A stretch of 64,000 bases of DNA from an uncultured Pelagibacteraceae bacterium. Lineage in GTDB: Bacteria > Pseudomonadota > Alphaproteobacteria > Pelagibacterales > Pelagibacteraceae. Shown here piece by piece: positions 34,756 to 44,631 of the stretch. Positions within the stretch are counted from its first letter, which is position 1. Every line of letters begins with the position of its first letter. The stretch covers positions 62,001 to 126,000 of the forward strand of contig CACOLA010000001.1 in the NCBI GenBank assembly GCA_902627935.1, in the 5' to 3' direction. A program made the position numbers and the translations under genes. The notes beneath the pieces were generated by a model, which was given only the letters and a program-made list of their open reading frames with translations, made no database searches and was not told the DNA's origin.

Positions 34756-34985
34756 TATTGTTCCTTTGTTTTAATTGCTAAAGCATGTAACTCATTTCCC
34801 ATTTTACCTTTTAATGAATTATATACCATCTTATGTTGTTCAATTTTACTCTTTCCTGAAAAAAGGGACGATGTAATCGTTGCTGAATAATGATTACCGT
34901 CACCAGCCAAATCTTGAATTTCAACTTGAGCGTCAGATAAAGCTTCTTTTATTAACATCTCAATTTCTTTTAAATCCATTGCCAT
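34755..34985 (-). CDS. bolA: BolA family protein
   Basis: A 76-residue BolA-like protein. The family core appears as VEIQDLAGDGNHYSATITSSLF, then SKIEQHKMVYNSLKGKMGNELHALAIKT, with the conserved His of ELHALAIKT that ligates a shared [2Fe-2S] cluster with CGFS glutaredoxin. Its start overlaps the purL stop and its stop overlaps the grxD start, each by one base. The BolA-Grx pair is probably a cluster chaperone complex in the cytoplasm. The ATG chosen gives MAMDLKE; a second ATG two codons later is possible. Confidence 0.94.
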   Translation of the reverse strand: MAMDLKEIEMLIKEALSDAQVEIQDLAGDGNHYSATITSSLFSGKSKIEQHKMVYNSLKGKMGNELHALAIKTKEQ

Positions 34986-37177
34986 TATTTACTCATATAT
35001 TTGTTCAACCAATTCTTATGCGAAGTTTTTAATTCGTCAATTGTAACTTTTGTCTTTTCATTAAAAATTAATTGATCTTCATTGATTGTTCCTAATTCAT
35101 CATAATGGACAGCATTTTTGTTAAGTATTTCAGAGACTTCTTTTTGATCTTTTTTAGCAACTTCTATTAAATACCGTCCTTGATCCTCTGAAAAAAAATA
35201 TTCTATTTCATTTATAAGATATTTTGGTTTTTTTAATGTAATTCCTTTATTACCTTGAATACACATTTTACTTATTGCAGTGATAATTCCACCTAATGAC
35301 ACATCGTGTGCACTCTTAATAAGTCCATCTTCAATTAATTTTAGAATAGTTTCACCATTATTTTTTTCATTAAACAGATTGATTTCAGGTGGGGGACCAT
35401 TTTTTTCATCTAAGATATTTCTTGCAAATATACTCTGATCTATATGGCCTATCGTTTTACCTATTACTAAAACTATATTATCTACTTTCTTTAGATCCAT
35501 AGTTATCATTTTTTTATAGTCCGTTATCAAACCAACTCCACCAATAGCAGGAGTAGGTTTGATGCCAACTTCTTTTGTTTGGTTATAAAATGATACATTT
35601 CCAGAAACTACCGGGAATTTTAGATATTCACTTGCTTCACCAATACCTTGAACACACTCTACAAATTCACCCATATTCTCCTCATTTTCTGGACTACCAA
35701 AATTTAAACAATTTGTAATTGCAACTGGTCTTGCTCCTACAGAAATTAAATTTCTAAAACTTTCACATACCACTTGTTTACCTCCTGTTGAAGGGTGGGC
35801 CCAACAATACACTGCCGAGGAATCTACACTAGCAGCCACAGCTTTGTTTGTACCATGAACTCTTATGACACCTGAGTCTCCCCCAGGTTTTTGAATAGTA
35901 TCACCCATAACAGTGTGATCATATTGTTGCCAAATCCATTCTTTACTGCATACATTTGGGTTAGATAAAACTTTCTTTAAAATATCAATTAAATTGAGAT
36001 TCTTTAATTCTTGTTTCTTAATTTTATTTTTTTTAGGTAGTTTTGCTTTTTTCCATTTTCGGTCATACATAGGTGAATTTTCTACCAAAGTATTTACAGG
36101 AATATTCGCAACTTTTTGGTCTTCAAAATAAAGCTCAATTTTTTTTGAGTTTGTTGTTTTGCCAATTATTGCAAAATCAAGGTTCCACTTATCAAATATT
36201 TTTTTAGCCTGTTCTTCTTTACCATTTTCTAAAATAATCAACATTCTCTCTTGGCTTTCAGATAACATAATCTCATATGGTGTCATTTTAGCTTCTCGTG
36301 TTGGAACTTTATTCAAATGGAGTTCAATTCCTAGATTTCCTTTAGAGGCCATCTCAATACTAGATGAAGTTAATCCAGCAGCGCCCATATCTTGTATTGC
36401 TATAATTGAGTCACCAGCCATTAACTCCAAACATGCTTCAAGTAATAATTTTTCTGTAAAAGGGTCACCCACTTGAACAGTAGGTTTTTTTTCCTCAATT
36501 TTTTCATCAAAACTAGCTGAAGCCATACTTGCTCCATGAATTCCATCTCTACCTGTTTTTGACCCAACATAAATTACTGGCTTATTTAATCCTGCAGCTT
36601 TGGAATAGAAAATTTTATCTTTTTTGACTAACCCTAAGGTCATCGCATTTACTAAGATGTTTCCATTATAAGAACTATCAAAGTTTGTTTGACCAGCAAT
36701 AGTTGGAACACCCATACAGTTACCATATCCACCAATACCATGAACAACACCTCTTAATAAATTTTTTGTTTTTTTATGTTGTGGTGAACCAAAATGAATT
36801 AGGTTTAAATTTGCGATAGGCCTTGCACCCATAGTGAAAACATCTCTCATTATACCACCGACCCCAGTTGCTGCACCTTGGTAAGGCTCAATAAAAGAGG
36901 GGTGGTTGTGACTTTCAATTTTAAATACAATTGCATCATTATCCCCTATATCAACAACTCCTGCATTTTCGCCTGGTCCTTGAATAACTTGTTTTCCTTT
37001 TGTTGGAAGTTTTTTTAAGTGGATCCTTGATGACTTGTAAGAACAATGTTCATTCCACATTGCTGAAAAAATACCTAGTTCTGTAATATTAGGAGTTCGA
37101 TTAAGTAATTCACAGATTTTTTTATATTCATCTTTTTTAAGACCATGATCTATAGCTACTTGTTCGTTTACTATCAT
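34985..37177 (-). CDS. purL: phosphoribosylformylglycinamidine synthase, large subunit PurL
   Basis: Converts FGAR to FGAM with ATP and ammonia delivered by PurQ. At 730 residues this is the small (non-fused) PurL that needs PurS and PurQ. Visible motifs are [62 protein letters not shown] and [16 protein letters not shown]. The second half repeats the fold ([32 protein letters not shown]). It overlaps purQ by 4 bp and bolA by one base, in a chain with purB, purC and purS. Confidence 0.97.
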   Translation of the reverse strand: MIVNEQVAIDHGLKKDEYKKICELLNRTPNITELGIFSAMWNEHCSYKSSRIHLKKLPTKGKQVIQGPGENAGVVDIGDNDAIVFKIESHNHPSFIEPYQGAATGVGGIMRDVFTMGARPIANLNLIHFGSPQHKKTKNLLRGVVHGIGGYGNCMGVPTIAGQTNFDSSYNGNILVNAMTLGLVKKDKIFYSKAAGLNKPVIYVGSKTGRDGIHGASMASASFDEKIEEKKPTVQVGDPFTEKLLLEACLELMAGDSIIAIQDMGAAGLTSSSIEMASKGNLGIELHLNKVPTREAKMTPYEIMLSESQERMLIILENGKEEQAKKIFDKWNLDFAIIGKTTNSKKIELYFEDQKVANIPVNTLVENSPMYDRKWKKAKLPKKNKIKKQELKNLNLIDILKKVLSNPNVCSKEWIWQQYDHTVMGDTIQKPGGDSGVIRVHGTNKAVAASVDSSAVYCWAHPSTGGKQVVCESFRNLISVGARPVAITNCLNFGSPENEENMGEFVECVQGIGEASEYLKFPVVSGNVSFYNQTKEVGIKPTPAIGGVGLITDYKKMITMDLKKVDNIVLVIGKTIGHIDQSIFARNILDEKNGPPPEINLFNEKNNGETILKLIEDGLIKSAHDVSLGGIITAISKMCIQGNKGITLKKPKYLINEIEYFFSEDQGRYLIEVAKKDQKEVSEILNKNAVHYDELGTINEDQLIFNEKTKVTIDELKTSHKNWLNKYMSK

Positions 37178-37857
37178 TTTAGATTATTAATCAAATTATT
37201 AAAAAAAAGAGATCCATCTTCTCCTGAAAGCGAAAGATCAATCATTCGTTCTGGATGAGGCATCATTCCTAAAACATTTTTTCCTTTATTAAAAACTCCT
37301 GCAATATTTTTAAGTGAGCCATTAGGATTAAATTTTTCCTCAGTTTTTCCATTTTTATCACAATAATTAATTGCAACTTGTTCATTATCTTCAATTTCTT
37401 TGAGTTGATCTTCCGTACAAAAATAATTTCCTTCATTATGTGCGATATGAAATTCTAAAACCTCTTTATCTATATTTTTAAAAAAGATGTTTGTTTTATT
37501 ATTAATTTTGACGAACACATTTTTACAAATAAATTCTAAGTACTTATTTCTTAGCAAAACACCTGGGACAAGACCCGTTTCAACTAGAATTTGAAATCCA
37601 TTACAAATACCTATTACCATACCTCCAGAGTTTGCAAAATTTATGACAGATTTCATTATTTTAGATTTTGAAGCCATACTGCCACATCTCAAATAATCTC
37701 CGTAAGAAAATCCCCCTGGCAAAACTACTAGGTCACTATTTGGGATTTCGGCATCATTGTGCCAAACCATCTTATTTTTAAAACCAAATTTTCTTAAGGC
37801 TACATCAATGTCTCTATCACAATTAGAGCCTGGAAAAGTAATTACAGATGATTTCAT
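37174..37857 (-). CDS. purQ: phosphoribosylformylglycinamidine synthase, glutaminase subunit PurQ
   Basis: A 227-residue class I glutamine amidotransferase that feeds ammonia to PurL. The N terminus [17 protein letters not shown] is PurQ-specific. The nucleophile Cys is in [11 protein letters not shown], and the His/Glu of the triad are in [24 protein letters not shown] is another family signature. It lies three bases after purS and overlaps purL by 4 bp, which suits a stoichiometric PurS-PurQ-PurL complex. Confidence 0.97.
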   Translation of the reverse strand: MKSSVITFPGSNCDRDIDVALRKFGFKNKMVWHNDAEIPNSDLVVLPGGFSYGDYLRCGSMASKSKIMKSVINFANSGGMVIGICNGFQILVETGLVPGVLLRNKYLEFICKNVFVKINNKTNIFFKNIDKEVLEFHIAHNEGNYFCTEDQLKEIEDNEQVAINYCDKNGKTEEKFNPNGSLKNIAGVFNKGKNVLGMMPHPERMIDLSLSGEDGSLFFNNLINNLK

Positions 37858-37860
37858 TAA

Positions 37861-38103
37861 TTATTGTGCATCAATAATTTTATAATTTTCAATAACTAGA
37901 TTAGCTAAAAGTTTCTTGCACATTTCTTCAACTTTTTCTTTTGCTTTATTATTATCATTTTCTTTTGTATCTATTTCAAAATATTTTCCTTGTCTTACCT
38001 CATTAATATTATTGAAACCCATACCATCTAATGTTTGCTGAATAACTTTTCCTTGAGGATCTAAAACATCTTTTTTAAGTGTAATTATAACTGAAATTTT
38101 CAT
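37861..38103 (-). CDS. purS: phosphoribosylformylglycinamidine synthase subunit PurS
   Basis: An 80-residue PurS, the small dimeric subunit that docks PurQ onto PurL and helps channel ammonia. Conserved features are [38 protein letters not shown] and a C-terminal [17 protein letters not shown]. It overlaps the purC stop by 4 bp and ends three bases before purQ. Its presence explains the short PurL. Confidence 0.95.
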   Translation of the reverse strand: MKISVIITLKKDVLDPQGKVIQQTLDGMGFNNINEVRQGKYFEIDTKENDNNKAKEKVEEMCKKLLANLVIENYKIIDAQ

Positions 38104-38885
38104 TTTCGTTTTCTCTTAACAGAAGACAGTTTTGTAATATTTACCGCAGAAACATTAGACTGCTCATGGAGTATACCTAGTCTTTTCGCTACTTCTGTGT
38201 AAGCTGGGATCAGATCGCCAAGATCTTTTCTAAATCTATCTTTATCAAGTTTTTTTTCAGTTACACTATCCCATAGTCTACATGTATCTGGACTAATTTC
38301 GTCAGCAAGAATTATTTCAGTTTTTCCACTTGATTTAATTCTCCCAAATTCGAGTTTAAAATCAATAAGGTTAATACCAACACCTTTAAACATTCCAATC
38401 ATGAAATCATTTATTCTTAAAATAATTTTTTTGATTTTTTCTATCTCCTTTTTTGTTGCCCATTCAAAAACATAAATATGTTCTTCAGCAATGAGTGGAT
38501 CACCTAATTTGTCATCTTTTAAGCAATATTCAATAAGTGGCTCTTTTAAAACCGTTCCATCTTCAATACCCAATCTTTTGGTAATTGATCCTGTTGCAAC
38601 ATTTCTTATAATGAATTCAATTGGAATTATTTCTACAAGTTTGATCACTTGTTCTCGCATATTCAGACGTTTGACTAAATGATTTTTAATTCCAATTTGT
38701 GATAGATTTGAAAGAATATGTTCTGAAATTCTATTATTTAAAACTCCTTTTCCCTCAATAGTGCTTTTCTTTTGATTATTAAATGCAGTTGCATCATCTT
38801 TAAAGTATTGAATGACTAAATTTTTATCTTGAGTAGCATAAATAATCTTAGCTTTTCCTTCATATAATTTTTTTCCTTTTTTCAT
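38100..38885 (-). CDS. purC: phosphoribosylaminoimidazole-succinocarboxamide synthase
   Basis: Joins aspartate to CAIR in purine synthesis. The 261-residue SAICAR synthetase starts [14 protein letters not shown] (ATP loop), with [48 protein letters not shown] and [14 protein letters not shown]. The first base of the gene is shared with the purB stop and the last four with purS. The C terminus ends in a Lys/Arg-rich tail (VKRKRK). Confidence 0.96.
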   Translation of the reverse strand: MKKGKKLYEGKAKIIYATQDKNLVIQYFKDDATAFNNQKKSTIEGKGVLNNRISEHILSNLSQIGIKNHLVKRLNMREQVIKLVEIIPIEFIIRNVATGSITKRLGIEDGTVLKEPLIEYCLKDDKLGDPLIAEEHIYVFEWATKKEIEKIKKIILRINDFMIGMFKGVGINLIDFKLEFGRIKSSGKTEIILADEISPDTCRLWDSVTEKKLDKDRFRKDLGDLIPAYTEVAKRLGILHEQSNVSAVNITKLSSVKRKRK

Positions 38886-40177
38886 TATTTAAACACTCTT
38901 CTAAAAATTAAATTAACATTTTTGAAATGTTTATTGTGGCTAAAAATTTCTTTTAATCTTTTTGCGGTAATTTTACTCATAATGAATTTATCAGTTGATA
39001 TAACATCAAATAAATTTAAGTTTTCTGCAAAACATTTTTTTGTATAAGTTTGAACCATTTTATAAGATTTTTCTCTACTCAAACCAGTTTTAGTTAACTC
39101 CAACATTATTTCTTGTGAGAAAATTAATCCTTTAGTTAAATTTAAATTTTCTAACATTTTTTTTGGATAAACAATCATATTATCTAGAATGTTTGTTAAT
39201 CGAACTAGAGCAAAATCGAGAGTTATATTAGCATCCGGCCCTATATTTCTCTCTACACTTGAATGCGAAATGTCCCTCTCATGCCATAATGCAATATTTT
39301 CCAGGGCAGGAGTTACTGTACTTCTCACCATTCTTGCAAGACCAGTAAGATTTTCACTTAAAATAGGATTTTTTTTATGAGGCATTGCCGAAGAACCTTT
39401 TTGATTTTTTGAAAAGTATTCCTGAAGTTCATAAACTTCTGTTCTCTGCAAATGTCTTATTTCAGTAGCAACTCTCTCTATTGATCCAGCGATAATTCCT
39501 AAAACTGAGAAATAAAAAGCATGTCTATCTCGTGGAATAACTTGAGTTGATATTGGCTCAACTTTTAAACCTAGTTTTTTTGCAACATGTTTTTCAACAT
39601 CGGGATTTATATTTGCGAAGGTTCCCACAGCTCCAGATATTGCACAAGTAGATACTTCATTTATCGCATCACTTAATCTTTTTCTATTTCTTTTGAACTC
39701 TTCGTAGAATGAAGCTAATTTTAAACCAAAAGTAATTGGCTCTGCATGAATACCATGACTTCTACCCATACAAGGAGTAAATTTGTATTTTTTTGCCTGT
39801 CTTTGGAGCACTTTAAGAATTTTGTCAAAATCTTTTAAGATTATTTTTCCTGACTGAACTAATTGAATATTAAAACTAGTATCTAAAACATCCGATGAGG
39901 TCATACCTTGATGGAGATATCTAGCTTTAATACCAGCTTTCTCAGTGATTGAAGTTAAAAAAGCGATTACATCATGTTTAACTTTATTCTCAATTTGATG
40001 AATTCTTTTTACATCAATTTTAGCTTTTTTTCTTACGACAGATGAAACACCTCTCGGTATTTGACCAAGTTTTTCCATTGCTTGTGCTGCAGCGATCTCA
40101 ACATCAAGCCAAATTTTATATTTATTTTCTTCTGACCAAATATCGGTTAATTCTTTTCGAGAGTATCTTTTTATCAT
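38885..40177 (-). CDS. purB: adenylosuccinate lyase
   Basis: Releases fumarate from SAICAR and adenylosuccinate. The 430-residue fumarase/aspartase-family tetramer has [30 protein letters not shown] (catalytic His) and the signature loop [16 protein letters not shown] with the catalytic Ser. [16 protein letters not shown] is also conserved. It is three bases after map and shares one base with purC, so two successive PurC/PurB steps are adjacent in the same transcript. Confidence 0.96.
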   Translation of the reverse strand: MIKRYSRKELTDIWSEENKYKIWLDVEIAAAQAMEKLGQIPRGVSSVVRKKAKIDVKRIHQIENKVKHDVIAFLTSITEKAGIKARYLHQGMTSSDVLDTSFNIQLVQSGKIILKDFDKILKVLQRQAKKYKFTPCMGRSHGIHAEPITFGLKLASFYEEFKRNRKRLSDAINEVSTCAISGAVGTFANINPDVEKHVAKKLGLKVEPISTQVIPRDRHAFYFSVLGIIAGSIERVATEIRHLQRTEVYELQEYFSKNQKGSSAMPHKKNPILSENLTGLARMVRSTVTPALENIALWHERDISHSSVERNIGPDANITLDFALVRLTNILDNMIVYPKKMLENLNLTKGLIFSQEIMLELTKTGLSREKSYKMVQTYTKKCFAENLNLFDVISTDKFIMSKITAKRLKEIFSHNKHFKNVNLIFRRVFK

Positions 40178-40180
40178 TAA

Positions 40181-40951
40181 TTATAAGTATGGAGGCTTGG
40201 AAAAACCTTTAGCAGATTCTGTAAAAATTTCATAACCATTTTCTGTTATTCCTACTGTATGCTCAAATTGTGCAGATAAAGATTTATCTTTTGTTACAGC
40301 TGTCCAGCCATCATTTAACGTTTTAGTGTGGTATTTACCTGAATTAATCATTGGCTCAATAGTAAAAGTCATACCAGGTATTAAGTCTGTACCTGTATTT
40401 TTTTTACCGTAATGCAGAATATTTGGGGGTTCATGAAATTTATTACTTATGCCATGTCCACAAAAATCTCTTACAACAGAAAAACCTTTTTCTTCTACAA
40501 ATGATTGTATTTCATATCCGATGTCTCCGAGTTTAATTCCAGGTTTTAAAATTTTAATTGCACGCATCAATGAATCATAAGTTGTATTTATTAAATTATT
40601 TAATTTTACAGATGTATTGCCTATACAAAACATTCTACTAGTGTCACCATAATGGTCATTGATAATTGCAGTTACATCAACATTTAAAGCATCTCCTTCT
40701 CTAAGAATACGGTCGGACGGAACTCCATGACAAACTACATGGTTTAAAGAAGTACATAAAGATTTTGTAAATCCTCTATAAAAAAGAGGAGCTGAGTAAC
40801 CTCCATTGTCTCTAATAAATTCGTATCCCAATTTATCAATATGATCAGTAGATACACCTTCTTTAATATTGTCAGTTAGCATGTCTAAAGTTTTTGCTGC
40901 TAAATTTCCAGCAATTCTCATTTTTTCAAATTTTTCCGAATAATCAGTCAT
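40181..40951 (-). CDS. map: methionine aminopeptidase, type I
   Basis: Removes N-terminal Met from new proteins. The 256-residue enzyme has the five metal ligands: Asp in NVDVTAIINDHYGD (two Asps), His in FCGHGISNKFHEPP, Glu in FTIEPMI and Glu in AQFEHTVGIT. VCHGVPSDRIL contains the substrate-site His. The start overlaps the sfsA stop by 8 bp, and purB follows by three bases, embedding this essential gene in a purine operon. Confidence 0.96.
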   Translation of the reverse strand: MTDYSEKFEKMRIAGNLAAKTLDMLTDNIKEGVSTDHIDKLGYEFIRDNGGYSAPLFYRGFTKSLCTSLNHVVCHGVPSDRILREGDALNVDVTAIINDHYGDTSRMFCIGNTSVKLNNLINTTYDSLMRAIKILKPGIKLGDIGYEIQSFVEEKGFSVVRDFCGHGISNKFHEPPNILHYGKKNTGTDLIPGMTFTIEPMINSGKYHTKTLNDGWTAVTKDKSLSAQFEHTVGITENGYEIFTESAKGFSKPPYL

Positions 40952-41642
40952 TTATAATTTTCAGTTTTTTTTTTACAAAAATTTTTTTTGAACTTATATC
41001 ACATTTATAGGCCAAAAAATTCACACCAGCTTTTTTTGCTAATAAATAATTAGCATAATACTCTTCATCTATATCTTTAGCTATTTTAAAATATTTCATA
41101 TTTTGAATTTGAACTAGAAAAAATAGATAAGCTTTATAGCCCCTATTTATGGCATCAATAAGAGTTAACAAATGTTTTGAGCCTCTATCAGTAACTGCAT
41201 CAGGAAATTCAGCTGTGTCTTTGTTTCGAAATAGAGTAACATTTTTAACCTCAACAAAAATTTTTTGTTTTTTTTTTTCTATCAAAAAATCAAATCTTGT
41301 CTCTTTATTAAAAAAAACTTCAGATCTTATTGAATCACTATTCTTAAGCTCATTTATCAAATTATTTTCAAGAGCATGATGAACAATTTTGTTAGCCATA
41401 TGAGTATTTACTCCAACAAAATTATTTCTAGATTTTATGATTTCTAACCCATATTTGAGTTTTCTTTTAGGATCGTTATTTGGTAATAAATAAACCTCAT
41501 TACCTTCATGTAATAGGCCCTTCATTGAGCCAGTATTTGGACAATGAGCTGTGACAATTTCTTTATTGAGTTTTACATCAGTAAAAAACCTTTTATAGCG
41601 TTTGATTAGTTTGCCTTTTACTAAAGACTTGGTAAATTCCAT
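40944..41642 (-). CDS. sfsA: SfsA family DNA/RNA nuclease-like protein
   Basis: I start at the ATG rc-41642 (MEFTKSLVKGKLIKRYKRFF). A longer frame to 41741 would add a hydrophobic leader that overlaps the divergent CinA-like gene. The 232-residue protein has the SfsA hallmarks VTAHCPNTGSMKGLL, RFDFLIEK and FVEVKNVTL, then AEFPDAVTDRGSKHLLTL, a PD-(D/E)xK-like catalytic core. SfsA was first described as affecting sugar-fermentation genes in E. coli; nuclease-like activity is proposed for the family. It heads the operon with map and the pur genes. Confidence 0.92.
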   Translation of the reverse strand: MEFTKSLVKGKLIKRYKRFFTDVKLNKEIVTAHCPNTGSMKGLLHEGNEVYLLPNNDPKRKLKYGLEIIKSRNNFVGVNTHMANKIVHHALENNLINELKNSDSIRSEVFFNKETRFDFLIEKKKQKIFVEVKNVTLFRNKDTAEFPDAVTDRGSKHLLTLIDAINRGYKAYLFFLVQIQNMKYFKIAKDIDEEYYANYLLAKKAGVNFLAYKCDISSKKIFVKKKLKIIND

Positions 41643-41662
41643 CACTAAATTATATATTTCAT

Positions 41663-42412
41663 ATGACAAAAAAAGCAAAAGTAAATGCAGCAATTCTAAT
41701 AATAGGAAATGAGATTTTATCAGGTAGAACACAAGATACAAATACTTCTACATTAGCTATTTGGCTAAATTCTATTGGTGTTAAGGTTGAAGAGGTCAGA
41801 GTAGTACCTGATATCGAAACAACAATTATTGAAACTTTAAATACTCTTAGAACTACATATAATTATGTTTTTACAACTGGTGGTATTGGTCCTACTCACG
41901 ATGATATAACAGCTCAATCAGTTTCAAAAGCGTTTGGAGTAAATTATGAGATGCATAAAGAAGCTTTCAAAATTTTAGAAGATTATTATGCACCAGGAGA
42001 ATTTAATACAGGCAGACAAAAAATGACCTGGATGCCAAGAGATGCAAATTTGATTTATAATCCCACAAGTGGTGCGCCAGGGTTTAATATTCAAAATGTT
42101 TTCTGTTTACCAGGTGTACCATCAATTTTAAAATCTATGCTAGGTGGATTAAAGAATAAGATAATTGGAGGCAAACCAATTAAAAGTTTAACAATCAGCC
42201 TAAGAACTGTTGAAAGTGAAATAGCAGACTCCTTAACAAAAGTTCAAAATGAAAATTTAGATGTAGAAATTGGAAGTTATCCATTTTTTCATGCTGGAAA
42301 ACTAGGTGTGTCAATTGTAATGAGATCAGAGGACCAAACAAAAATTGATATTTGTAATTCTCAAATATTAAAATTTGTTGACAAAAAAAAAATTAAAGTA
42401 GTTGATCGATAA
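41663..42412 (+). CDS. CinA/MoaB-type molybdopterin-binding domain protein
   Basis: A 249-residue protein with the MoCF-binding fold: AAILIIGNEILSGRTQDTNTSTLA, FTTGGIGPTHDDITAQSVSKAFG and FCLPGVPSILKSML. This is the N-terminal COG1058 domain of CinA; the C-terminal NMN deamidase domain of full CinA is missing. Stand-alone forms are common in alphaproteobacteria and may hydrolyse ADP-ribose or nicotinamide-nucleotide derivatives, but this is uncertain. It is 20 bases from the divergent sfsA start, and the next gene's ATG follows its stop with no gap. Confidence 0.88.
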   Translation: MTKKAKVNAAILIIGNEILSGRTQDTNTSTLAIWLNSIGVKVEEVRVVPDIETTIIETLNTLRTTYNYVFTTGGIGPTHDDITAQSVSKAFGVNYEMHKEAFKILEDYYAPGEFNTGRQKMTWMPRDANLIYNPTSGAPGFNIQNVFCLPGVPSILKSMLGGLKNKIIGGKPIKSLTISLRTVESEIADSLTKVQNENLDVEIGSYPFFHAGKLGVSIVMRSEDQTKIDICNSQILKFVDKKKIKVVDR

Positions 42413-42817
42413 ATGCTATACTTTGCGTATGGAAGTAATCTTAATCATTTTCAGATGAAAAGAAGATGCAAGAACAGTATTTTTTTGAAAAAGATAAATT
42501 TAAATAATTTTAGATTAACGTTTAGAAGCAAATACCGAGCAGCAGATATAGAATATAAAAAAGGTTCAATTGTTCCTGGAGCGTTATTTGAAATCTCTAA
42601 AAGTGATGAAAAAAAACTTGATATTTATGAAGATTATCCAACACTTTATAAAAAGTTTTATTTTTCTTATTATGGAAAAAAAATTATGACCTACAGTATG
42701 GTAAGAAAATCAACTTTTATGTACCCAACCGAAAGATATTTAAATGTAGTCAAAAGGGGATATAAAGACTGTAATCTTAATGATAAATATTTAAAAAAAG
42801 CTTTAGCATCTAGATAA
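42413..42817 (+). CDS. gamma-glutamylcyclotransferase-like protein
   Basis: A 134-residue GGCT/AIG2-fold protein. The substrate-binding YGSN is at residues 6-9 (LYFAYGSNLN), and the catalytic Glu sits in LDIYEDYPTLY. These are the two hallmarks of gamma-glutamylcyclotransferases, which release 5-oxoproline from gamma-glutamyl compounds. The true substrate (gamma-glutamyl amine, glutathione fragment) is not determinable. It begins directly after the CinA-like stop. It is the last gene before the composition shifts toward the island. Confidence 0.85.
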   Translation: MLYFAYGSNLNHFQMKRRCKNSIFLKKINLNNFRLTFRSKYRAADIEYKKGSIVPGALFEISKSDEKKLDIYEDYPTLYKKFYFSYYGKKIMTYSMVRKSTFMYPTERYLNVVKRGYKDCNLNDKYLKKALASR

Positions 42818-42866
42818 TCATTAAAAATTGTCTTTTCCAAAAAAATAGTTATATGTTTTTAGCTCA

Positions 42867-43907
42867 ATGAAAATTGCTATTATTGGCGCTGGTTTTTTTG
42901 GTTCAACTATTGCATTAAAACTGAGCAAAAAACATTCGGTTGATTTATTTGAAAAAAAAAATGATGTCTTGAATAAAGCCTCTAAAATTAATCAATTTAG
43001 ATTTCATTTGGGTTACCATTATCCTAGATCAAGTAAGACTCTTAATGAAATCAAATCATCATATAGATTATTTATTAATTTTTTTTCTAACGACGTTTTT
43101 GACAAAACTACTAATTATTATGCTGTTGCAAATAAAGAGAGCAAAGTTTCATATAAAAAATACCTAAAAATTCTTAAAAAGTTCAAATTAAGATACAAAA
43201 TTATTGATAAAAAATTTCCTGAAATTTCAAACTTAATTCTTAGTGAAGAAAAAGTTTTGAATTATTTTAAGTTTAAGAAAATCTTAAAAACAAAATTAAA
43301 AAAAAGTAGTGTAAATTTATTTCTAAATAAAGAATTAAAAAAAAAGGATATTAATAACTATGATAAGATAATAGTATGTACTTATTCACACAATAATACT
43401 CTTTTAGAGAATCTTGCAGGAAAAAAGAGTCTAAAAAAAAATAGATATGAATTGATAGAAAAAATAATTATTAAATTACCTAAAAAATTCAAAAACAAAA
43501 GTTATGTTGTTGTTGATGGAAAATTTGTTTGTTTAGATCCTTATCTCGGTACAAAATACCATTTATTAAGTGATGTAAAAAATTCTAAATTAGAAGTTAT
43601 AAAAAAATTAAAACCAAATTTTATATCCCCCAAAAAAAAATATCTTGATGACAAAATTCATAAGAATTTAAATATTTCTAATTTTAAAAAGTTTATTAGT
43701 CATGGTTCAATTTATTTACCATTTTTAAAAGAAGCTAAGTATATTGGTTCTTTTTTTATAGTAAGAACAATAAAACAAAATGTAGAAAAAACAGATGAAA
43801 GAGTTGGTGATATAAAAAAAATTGATAAAAAGTTTATCTCAATACTGTCTGGAAAATGGAACACATGTGTTAATATTGCTAATAAAGTCGAAAAATTATT
43901 GTCATAA
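42867..43907 (+). CDS. FAD-dependent oxidoreductase (DAO-like)
   Basis: A 346-residue flavoprotein with an N-terminal dinucleotide fold IAIIGAGFFGSTIALKLS and VDLFEKKNDV, where the Glu binds FAD ribose. QFRFHLGYHYPRS is conserved in a subgroup near glycan gene clusters. The C-terminal GDIKKIDKKFISILSGKWNTCVNIANKV corresponds to the second FAD contact. A soluble oxidase or mutase for a sugar-related substrate is likely. It overlaps the Gfo/Idh/MocA gene by one base. Lys content is very high compared with the housekeeping genes. Confidence 0.75.
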   Translation: MKIAIIGAGFFGSTIALKLSKKHSVDLFEKKNDVLNKASKINQFRFHLGYHYPRSSKTLNEIKSSYRLFINFFSNDVFDKTTNYYAVANKESKVSYKKYLKILKKFKLRYKIIDKKFPEISNLILSEEKVLNYFKFKKILKTKLKKSSVNLFLNKELKKKDINNYDKIIVCTYSHNNTLLENLAGKKSLKKNRYELIEKIIIKLPKKFKNKSYVVVDGKFVCLDPYLGTKYHLLSDVKNSKLEVIKKLKPNFISPKKKYLDDKIHKNLNISNFKKFISHGSIYLPFLKEAKYIGSFFIVRTIKQNVEKTDERVGDIKKIDKKFISILSGKWNTCVNIANKVEKLLS

Positions 43908-44626
43908 TGACTAATGTCTATTTAATTGGGTACGGAAATTGGGGAAAAAAAGTTTTTAAATCTTTAAAAAAAATAAGTAAAATTTCAAAAATTCATATAA
44001 AAAAAAGCCGATTAGAAAATAAACAGATAGATCTTAAAAGTATAGATTGGGTTTTTATTACAACAAATACGAGTCAACATTACAAACTTGTTGAAAAATA
44101 TTTAAAAAAGAAAATTAATGTTTTCTGTGAAAAGCCCTTAACTACAAATTTATTTAAATCCAAAAAATTATTTAAATTAGCAAAAAAAAATAATTGTAAA
44201 TTGTATGTCTCTGATATTGAAAATTTTAAAAATATTAAATTAAAATTTAAAAAATCTAATTATATTTATCGATCTAAATTCTCTTATAATAAAACAGACA
44301 TTTTAAATAGACTTGCGTATCATGATTTTACTTATATTTATAAAAAACTTAAGAGTACAAAAATTCAAAAATTATACATTCAATCAAGAAAAAGAGGATT
44401 CCTTTCGTTCAATTTAAGCATTGATTCAAAAGAATTTTTCTTTACTTACAATTTAAACTCCAGAAAGAAGATACATACTTTTAATGATACAAATCTTAGA
44501 ATTAAAAAAAATATTCTTCATAAAATGATTTCAAGTTTCATGTTTAAAAAAATAAACTTTAAAAAAAACTCGGAAATCGCTTTATTTTCAAACAAAATTA
44601 TTGAATCTATAAAAGAAAATTATTAA
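43907..44626 (+). CDS. Gfo/Idh/MocA-type NAD(P)-dependent oxidoreductase, short
   Basis: A 239-residue protein with the N-terminal Rossmann domain VYLIGYGNWGKKVFKSL and the family's FCEKPLTTNLFKSKKLFKLA (the EKP motif with catalytic Lys). Gfo/Idh/MocA enzymes usually have 330-370 residues; the C-terminal beta-sheet substrate domain here is abbreviated. It therefore may be a minimal or specialised version working with the preceding flavoprotein, with which it overlaps. Substrate unknown, probably a nucleotide sugar or inositol-like compound. Confidence 0.78.
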   Translation: MTNVYLIGYGNWGKKVFKSLKKISKISKIHIKKSRLENKQIDLKSIDWVFITTNTSQHYKLVEKYLKKKINVFCEKPLTTNLFKSKKLFKLAKKNNCKLYVSDIENFKNIKLKFKKSNYIYRSKFSYNKTDILNRLAYHDFTYIYKKLKSTKIQKLYIQSRKRGFLSFNLSIDSKEFFFTYNLNSRKKIHTFNDTNLRIKKNILHKMISSFMFKKINFKKNSEIALFSNKIIESIKENY

Positions 44627-44631
44627 TTTTA

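Noticed and set aside
40944-41741. Longer SfsA start at 41741 giving a signal-like hydrophobic leader
   Set aside because: It overlaps the CinA-like gene on the other strand, and SfsA homologues start at MEF-like positions; the leader is an artefact of AT-rich sequence.
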